A DNA stretch of 9,603 nucleotides. Origin: Pseudomonadota bacterium. Lineage in GTDB: Bacteria; Pseudomonadota; Alphaproteobacteria; Rhodospirillales; Casp-alpha2. The translations under genes and the position numbers were made by a program. The notes below the pieces were generated by a model. The model did not search any database. It was not told where the DNA came from and saw nothing but the letters and a program-made list of their open reading frames with translations. This document shows positions 6,031 to 9,603 of this stretch, piece after piece. Positions within the stretch are counted from its first letter, which is position 1, and each line of letters starts with the position of its first letter. Where the stretch lies: the NCBI GenBank assembly GCA_027620395.1, contig JAQBZY010000030.1, positions 1 through 9,603 on the forward strand, in the 5' to 3' direction.

Positions 6031-7831
6031 ATCGTCTTCCGAACAGCTTTTCGATATCGGCTAGGCGAAGCTCGACATAGGTCGGGCGGCCGTGACTGCA
6101 TTGGCCCGAATGCGGCGTCGCCTCCATCTCGCGCAACAATGCGTTCATCTCGTCGGCGTTGAGCCGGCGTCCGGCGCGGACGCTGCCGTGGCAGGCCATG
6201 GACGCGCACACTTCATCGATCCGTTTGTCGAGCGCCAGCGCACTATCCAATTCCGCCAATTCGTCGGCGAGATCGCGGATCAGTCCCTTGACGTCGGTCT
6301 CTCCCAGCAGCGCCGGCGTTTCCCGGACCACCACTGCGCCCTGGCCGAACGGCTCGATGACGAGACCGATTTTTTCGAGCTCGGCGGCGCGGGAAATGAT
6401 CCGTTCCGACGCCGCGTCATCCAATTCGACCACTTCCGGGATCAACAGCATCTGCCTGGGGACGCCGCCACGGGCCATGTCGCGTTTGATCTTTTCCTGG
6501 GTCAAACGTTCGTGCGCCGCATGCTGATCGACGATGACGAGGCCGTTCTCGGTCTCGGCGACGATATAGGTCCGGTGCAACTGCGCCCTGGCCGCGCCCA
6601 GCGGATAATTCGCGGATGGCTCCGTGGCGGTGGTCGCAACGGCCGGTGCCGACGGGCCACGGTCGCTGCCGGGCAAGGGTCGATAGAAATTCTGTGCCCG
6701 CTCGGCCAGGCCAGGTCCATATGCCGCCGGCCGATGCGCGTGGCCGCCCCCCGTCGCCACGCCGCCCATGGGAAGGCCACCCGGACGAAAGGCGCCGAGC
6801 GCCGATTGCGCGACGCCGCTCGACGCCCGGTGCCCGGCGCCGGCAAGGCCATGCCGGAGCGCGCCGACGACCAGGCCACGGACGGTGCCGGCATCACGAA
6901 ATCGCACTTCGGTCTTGGCCGGATGCACGTTGACGTCGACCTCGCCGGCCGGAATTTCCAGGAACAACGCCAAAACAGGATGCCGGTCGGAGGCCAGGAA
7001 TTCCCGGTAGGCCCCCCGGACGGCGCCGACCAGAAGTTTGTCGCGGACCGGCCGGCCATTGACGAACAAGAACTGCATTTGGGCATTGCCGCGGTTGTAG
7101 GTCGGCAGGCCGGCATAACCGGTCAAACGCATGCCGTCGCGCTCCGCATCGACGGCGAAGGCGTTGTCCTTGAAGTCGCGGCCCATGATGGCGGCGAGCC
7201 GTTCCAGCCGGGCGTCGAAAAGATCGCCGGCGCAGGCCGGGAGCTTCAGAACGTCTCGCGACCCGTCGTTCAAGGTGAAAGTAATTTCCGGATGCGCCAT
7301 GGCCAGGCGTTGCAGCGTCTCGACGATCCGCCCCTGCTCGGTACGGTCGGTCTTGAGGAACTTGAGCCGGGCCGGGGTGGCGAAAAACAGATCGCGGACA
7401 TCGACCCGGGTGCCCTTCGGTTGCGCCGCTGGTTCCGGCCGGCCAACTCGGCCGCCTTCGATGCCGATCGACCACGCCGCATCGGCGCCGGCCAGCCGGC
7501 TGGCGATCGTCATCCGGCTAACGGCACCGATCGACGGCAATGCCTCGCCCCGAAATCCGAGCGTCGCGATGTTGGTGAGATCGTCATCGGGCAGTTTCGA
7601 GGTTGCATGCCGCTCGACGGCGATGGCGAGATCGTCCTTGGCCATGCCGGCGCCGTCATCGATAACGGCGATCTGAGCCCGGCCGCCGTCCCTGACGGTG
7701 ACATCGATCCGAGATGCGCCGGCGTCGACGGCGTTTTCGACCAATTCCTTGACCGCGCTCGCCGGCCGCTCGACGACCTCGCCGGCGGCGATGCGGTTGA
7801 CCAGTGTTTCGGGCAGCCGGCGGATCGTCAT
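6029..7831 (-). CDS. mutL: DNA mismatch repair protein MutL, endonuclease type
   Basis: MutL couples mismatch recognition by MutS to strand removal. The protein is 600 residues. The N-terminal GHKL ATPase shows [20 protein letters not shown] (6-25), catalytic E29 in [12 protein letters not shown]33, DDGAGM (58-63) and GFRGEAL (92-98). [11 protein letters not shown] is at 301-311. A Gly/Ala/Pro-rich linker spans about 335-410. The C-terminal dimerisation domain carries [12 protein letters not shown] (435-446), which fits the DQHA(x)2E(x)4E endonuclease motif, together with ACHGSVRAG (546-554) and CSHGRP (578-583), the other metal-site motifs. The protein should therefore nick DNA itself, as in bacteria without MutH. 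The start ATG 7831 overlaps the pgi stop in ATGA. AAGGA (7842-7838, minus strand) lies six bases upstream. The frame continues to 7954 inside pgi without family similarity. mutL is convergent with rsmD across a terminator. Confidence 0.97.
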   Translation of the reverse strand: MTIRRLPETLVNRIAAGEVVERPASAVKELVENAVDAGASRIDVTVRDGGRAQIAVIDDGAGMAKDDLAIAVERHATSKLPDDDLTNIATLGFRGEALPSIGAVSRMTIASRLAGADAAWSIGIEGGRVGRPEPAAQPKGTRVDVRDLFFATPARLKFLKTDRTEQGRIVETLQRLAMAHPEITFTLNDGSRDVLKLPACAGDLFDARLERLAAIMGRDFKDNAFAVDAERDGMRLTGYAGLPTYNRGNAQMQFLFVNGRPVRDKLLVGAVRGAYREFLASDRHPVLALFLEIPAGEVDVNVHPAKTEVRFRDAGTVRGLVVGALRHGLAGAGHRASSGVAQSALGAFRPGGLPMGGVATGGGHAHRPAAYGPGLAERAQNFYRPLPGSDRGPSAPAVATTATEPSANYPLGAARAQLHRTYIVAETENGLVIVDQHAAHERLTQEKIKRDMARGGVPRQMLLIPEVVELDDAASERIISRAAELEKIGLVIEPFGQGAVVVRETPALLGETDVKGLIRDLADELAELDSALALDKRIDEVCASMACHGSVRAGRRLNADEMNALLREMEATPHSGQCSHGRPTYVELRLADIEKLFGRR

Positions 7832-9390
7832 CCGCGGTCCTTGGCACTTTGCAGCCACCGGATCAGCGGCGCCAACGATGCCGGCGCGTCCTTGGCGCCG
7901 GTCAACATCGGCGCAATCTCGACGGCCATTTTCTTGCCCAGTTCGACGCCCCACTGATCGAACGAATTGACGCCCCAGATGGCGCCTTCGACGACGGTGC
8001 GGTGTTCGTAAAGTGCGATCAGCTTGCCGAGCGTCCGGGCATCAAGGTTGCGATAGGCGATCACCGTCGAGGGCCGATTGCCGGCGAATGCCCGGTGCGG
8101 CTGATCCTTAGGCGCGTCCGCCCGCCCGACCATCAACGCGTTGGCCTGCGCCAGCGCGTTCGAGATCAACGCTCGGTGCATGTCGTCGTCGCCCGTCGGC
8201 GGGATCGCGGGGATGAGAAACTCGACCGGCACCAGATCGGTGCCTTGGTGTAGCATCTGAAAGAACGTGTGCTGGGCGTTGGTGCCGACGGCGCCGAAGC
8301 GGACCGGTGCTGTCCGCCACCCTACCGGCTGTCCGTCAACGGTGACGGACTTGCCGTTGCTTTCCATTTCGAGCTGTTGGAGATACAGCCCAAGGCCGGC
8401 AAGCCTGGAGTCGTAGGGGATCAGGGCCCGCGCGGCGGCGTTCATGAAGTTGGTGTTCCAGACACCGATCAGGCCCAGGATCACCGGCGCATTTTGATCA
8501 AGCGGCTGGTTCAGAAAATGCCGGTCGATCTCGGCGGCGCCGTTTCGGAGTTCGGCGAATGCCGGCCAACCCAACGCCAAGACGATCGGCAGGCCGACCG
8601 CCGACCACAGCGAATAGCGTCCGCCGACCCAATCCCAGATCGGATAAATATCGCCATCTGGGATGCCGGCATGACGGGCAGCTAAAACATTGGCGGTCAC
8701 CGCCAGCATCGGCATCACTGGATGCAGGGCCTTGAGGGCGGCTAGGTTGAGTTGCGTTTCCGGCGTTTCGAAGGATTTCGAGATGACGACCGCGAGCGCG
8801 GCTTCAGGATCGATGCCAGCCAGCGCACGGTCGAGCGTCACGCCGTCGATGTTGCCGACGAAGCGGACGACGGGGCCCTTGCCGCCCACGGATAGCGCGT
8901 CGATGACGAAGGCCGGACCATATTCCGAGCCGCCAATGCCGAGCACCAGGATCGTGTCGATGGCCTTGCCGCCGCTGCCCATCAACTGACCGGCCCGCAT
9001 CCGTTCGTCGACGATCCGAAGACGGGCGTCGGCGCGGGCGATCTCGCCCCGGATGTCCACGCCGTCGACGTTGAGCGCGCTGGGCCCGGAACCGCGAAGC
9101 GCGGTGTGCAGCGCGGCGCGCCGTTCCGAGCCGTTGACGACACCGCCCGACATCATCCGTCCGGCAAATCCTTGGACATCCGCCGCCCGGGCGAGCGCGA
9201 TCAACTGCTGCATGATCGGGGCGTCGATCCGCTCGCGGGAATAATCGATGTAAAGATCGCCGAGATCGAGACTCAGCACTTCGGCCCGTTTCGGATCGGC
9301 GGCAAACTGATCGCGGAGATGCCGGCCTGTCATGGCCGCCGCAGCGGCGGCTAAATCCTTCCAAGCGGCGGTTTCGGTGATCGGCGGCAT
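7828..9390 (-). CDS. pgi: Glucose-6-phosphate isomerase
   Basis: Pgi interconverts glucose-6-phosphate and fructose-6-phosphate in the cytosol. The protein is 520 residues from ATG 9390, slightly shorter than E. coli Pgi (549). Signature 1 is [14 protein letters not shown] (253-266) and signature 2 is [10 protein letters not shown] (477-486). Expected catalytic residues are present: R258, E343 in MESNGK, H374 in NAQHTFFQ and K486. The phosphate loop reads SKSFETPET (204-212) where many homologues have SKTFTTQET, and GIGGSEYGP (151-159) replaces GIGGSDLGP; S204, K205 and T209 remain. ATG 9390 is preferred over an in-frame GTG at 9420 because GGAGG lies just upstream and the family begins near the TAAWKDL block. 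The stop overlaps the mutL start (ATGA). The gene lies 56 bases downstream of an M16 peptidase gene, probably in one transcript. A hairpin covers its ribosome binding site. Confidence 0.97.
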   Translation of the reverse strand: MPPITETAAWKDLAAAAAAMTGRHLRDQFAADPKRAEVLSLDLGDLYIDYSRERIDAPIMQQLIALARAADVQGFAGRMMSGGVVNGSERRAALHTALRGSGPSALNVDGVDIRGEIARADARLRIVDERMRAGQLMGSGGKAIDTILVLGIGGSEYGPAFVIDALSVGGKGPVVRFVGNIDGVTLDRALAGIDPEAALAVVISKSFETPETQLNLAALKALHPVMPMLAVTANVLAARHAGIPDGDIYPIWDWVGGRYSLWSAVGLPIVLALGWPAFAELRNGAAEIDRHFLNQPLDQNAPVILGLIGVWNTNFMNAAARALIPYDSRLAGLGLYLQQLEMESNGKSVTVDGQPVGWRTAPVRFGAVGTNAQHTFFQMLHQGTDLVPVEFLIPAIPPTGDDDMHRALISNALAQANALMVGRADAPKDQPHRAFAGNRPSTVIAYRNLDARTLGKLIALYEHRTVVEGAIWGVNSFDQWGVELGKKMAVEIAPMLTGAKDAPASLAPLIRWLQSAKDRG

Positions 9391-9420
9391 GTGCCTCCAT
9401 AGCAGATGGAGACCCGGCAC
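9391..9420 (-). promoter_or_regulatory. RNA hairpin covering the pgi ribosome binding site
   Basis: On the minus strand, immediately before the pgi ATG, GTGCC (9420-9416) can pair with GGCAC (9395-9391) and TCCAT (9410-9406) with ATGGA (9400-9396). The loop is CTGCT and a five-base bulge (GGGTC) sits on the 5' side. The pgi Shine-Dalgarno GGAGG (9398-9394) lies in the 3' arm, only three bases from the ATG. Folding would hide the site, so initiation may depend on opening the stem. The pairing is directly visible; a regulatory role is inference. Confidence 0.45.
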
Positions 9421-9446
9421 ACCATAGATTGGCGGCGAGATCGCCG

Positions 9447-9603
9447 TCAGTTGGTCGGCTTGACGCCTTCCGGTCGGCCAGCAACAACGAACGACAGCTT
9501 AGCCGGATCAAGGACATTTTTAGCGACCCGGCGGACATCGGTGAGGGTCACCTTTTCGATATAGCTGCTGCGGCGGTCGATGTAGTCGATACCGAGCCTG
9601 TCT
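9447..9603 (-). CDS. M16-family zinc peptidase (pitrilysin/PqqL type), C-terminal end only
   Basis: A minus-strand frame is open from the right edge to a TGA at 9449-9447, giving 51 residues of C-terminus. It reads LGIDYIDRRSSYIEKVTL, then DVRRVAKNVLDPAKLSFVVA, then GRPEGVKPTN. This matches the usual end of M16 peptidase subunits in alphaproteobacteria, where a helix with DV.RVAK.LLDP is followed by a final strand LSFVVVGQPEG. The catalytic HxxEH region would lie far upstream, outside the window, so I cannot tell whether this is the active or the catalytically silent partner of the usual tandem pair, nor whether it has a signal peptide. It stands 56 bases before pgi on the same strand and no terminator is seen between them, so read-through into pgi-mutL is likely. 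Confidence 0.82.
   Translation of the reverse strand, partial: DRLGIDYIDRRSSYIEKVTLTDVRRVAKNVLDPAKLSFVVAGRPEGVKPTN

Noticed and set aside
6092..7957. 621-residue plus-strand reading frame opposite mutL
   Set aside because: It lies entirely on the complement of mutL, whose motifs are intact from end to end. Long stop-free antisense frames are common at this GC content, and there is no ribosome binding site or family match.
9391..9420. GTG start at 9420 adding ten residues to Pgi
   Set aside because: No Shine-Dalgarno sequence precedes it, whereas GGAGG precedes ATG 9390; the added residues would be encoded by the hairpin sequence.
1..9603. CRISPR array, tRNA/rRNA gene, insertion sequence, toxin-antitoxin or defence system
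   Set aside because: I looked for spaced direct repeats, tRNA-like cloverleaf ends, transposase motifs and small paired ORFs and saw none. Apart from the DUF1244-DUF6352 unit, all genes are recognised housekeeping genes or an M16 peptidase end.

Overview
The window is an ordinary, densely packed piece of chromosome from a GC-rich alphaproteobacterium, most likely of Rhodospirillales/Rhizobiales type. That placement rests on the third-position G/C preference, on the family versions of the proteins (RsmD, TadA, RluB and an endonuclease-type MutL that resemble alphaproteobacterial forms), on the presence of DUF1244 and DUF6352-like genes, and on two kinds of intergenic palindrome familiar from alphaproteobacterial genomes. 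It is an inference from remembered family patterns, not from a database search.

Layout. Bases 1-1216 (minus) carry most of xseA, cut by the left edge. purD diverges from it (1276-2550, plus). A 206-base gap (2551-2756) holds two inverted copies of a REP-like palindrome and nothing that codes. It is followed by a two-gene plus-strand unit, DUF1244 (2757-3074) and a DUF6352-like gene (3071-4129), joined by an ATGA overlap. tadA (4151-4603, minus) converges on that unit and diverges from rluB (4686-5423, plus). rluB overlaps rsmD (5420-5986, plus) through GTGA. A terminator hairpin with a T run (5995-6030) separates rsmD from the convergent mutL (6029-7831, minus). mutL overlaps the end of pgi (7828-9390, minus) through ATGA. 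The C-terminal end of an M16-family peptidase gene (9447-9603, minus) lies upstream of pgi and is cut by the right edge. No stretch longer than 300 bases lacks a gene.

How the genes fit together. Most are housekeeping genes: purine synthesis (purD), translation quality and RNA modification (tadA, rluB, rsmD), DNA repair (xseA, mutL) and glycolysis/gluconeogenesis (pgi). The unit with no assigned function is DUF1244-DUF6352, whose overlap suggests co-translation and perhaps a shared job. I see no defence system, mobile-element gene, CRISPR array or RNA gene. The points that deserve a second look are small: the REP pair in the DUF operon leader, a hairpin that buries the pgi ribosome binding site, back-to-back promoter-like boxes between tadA and rluB, and the translational coupling of mutL to pgi.
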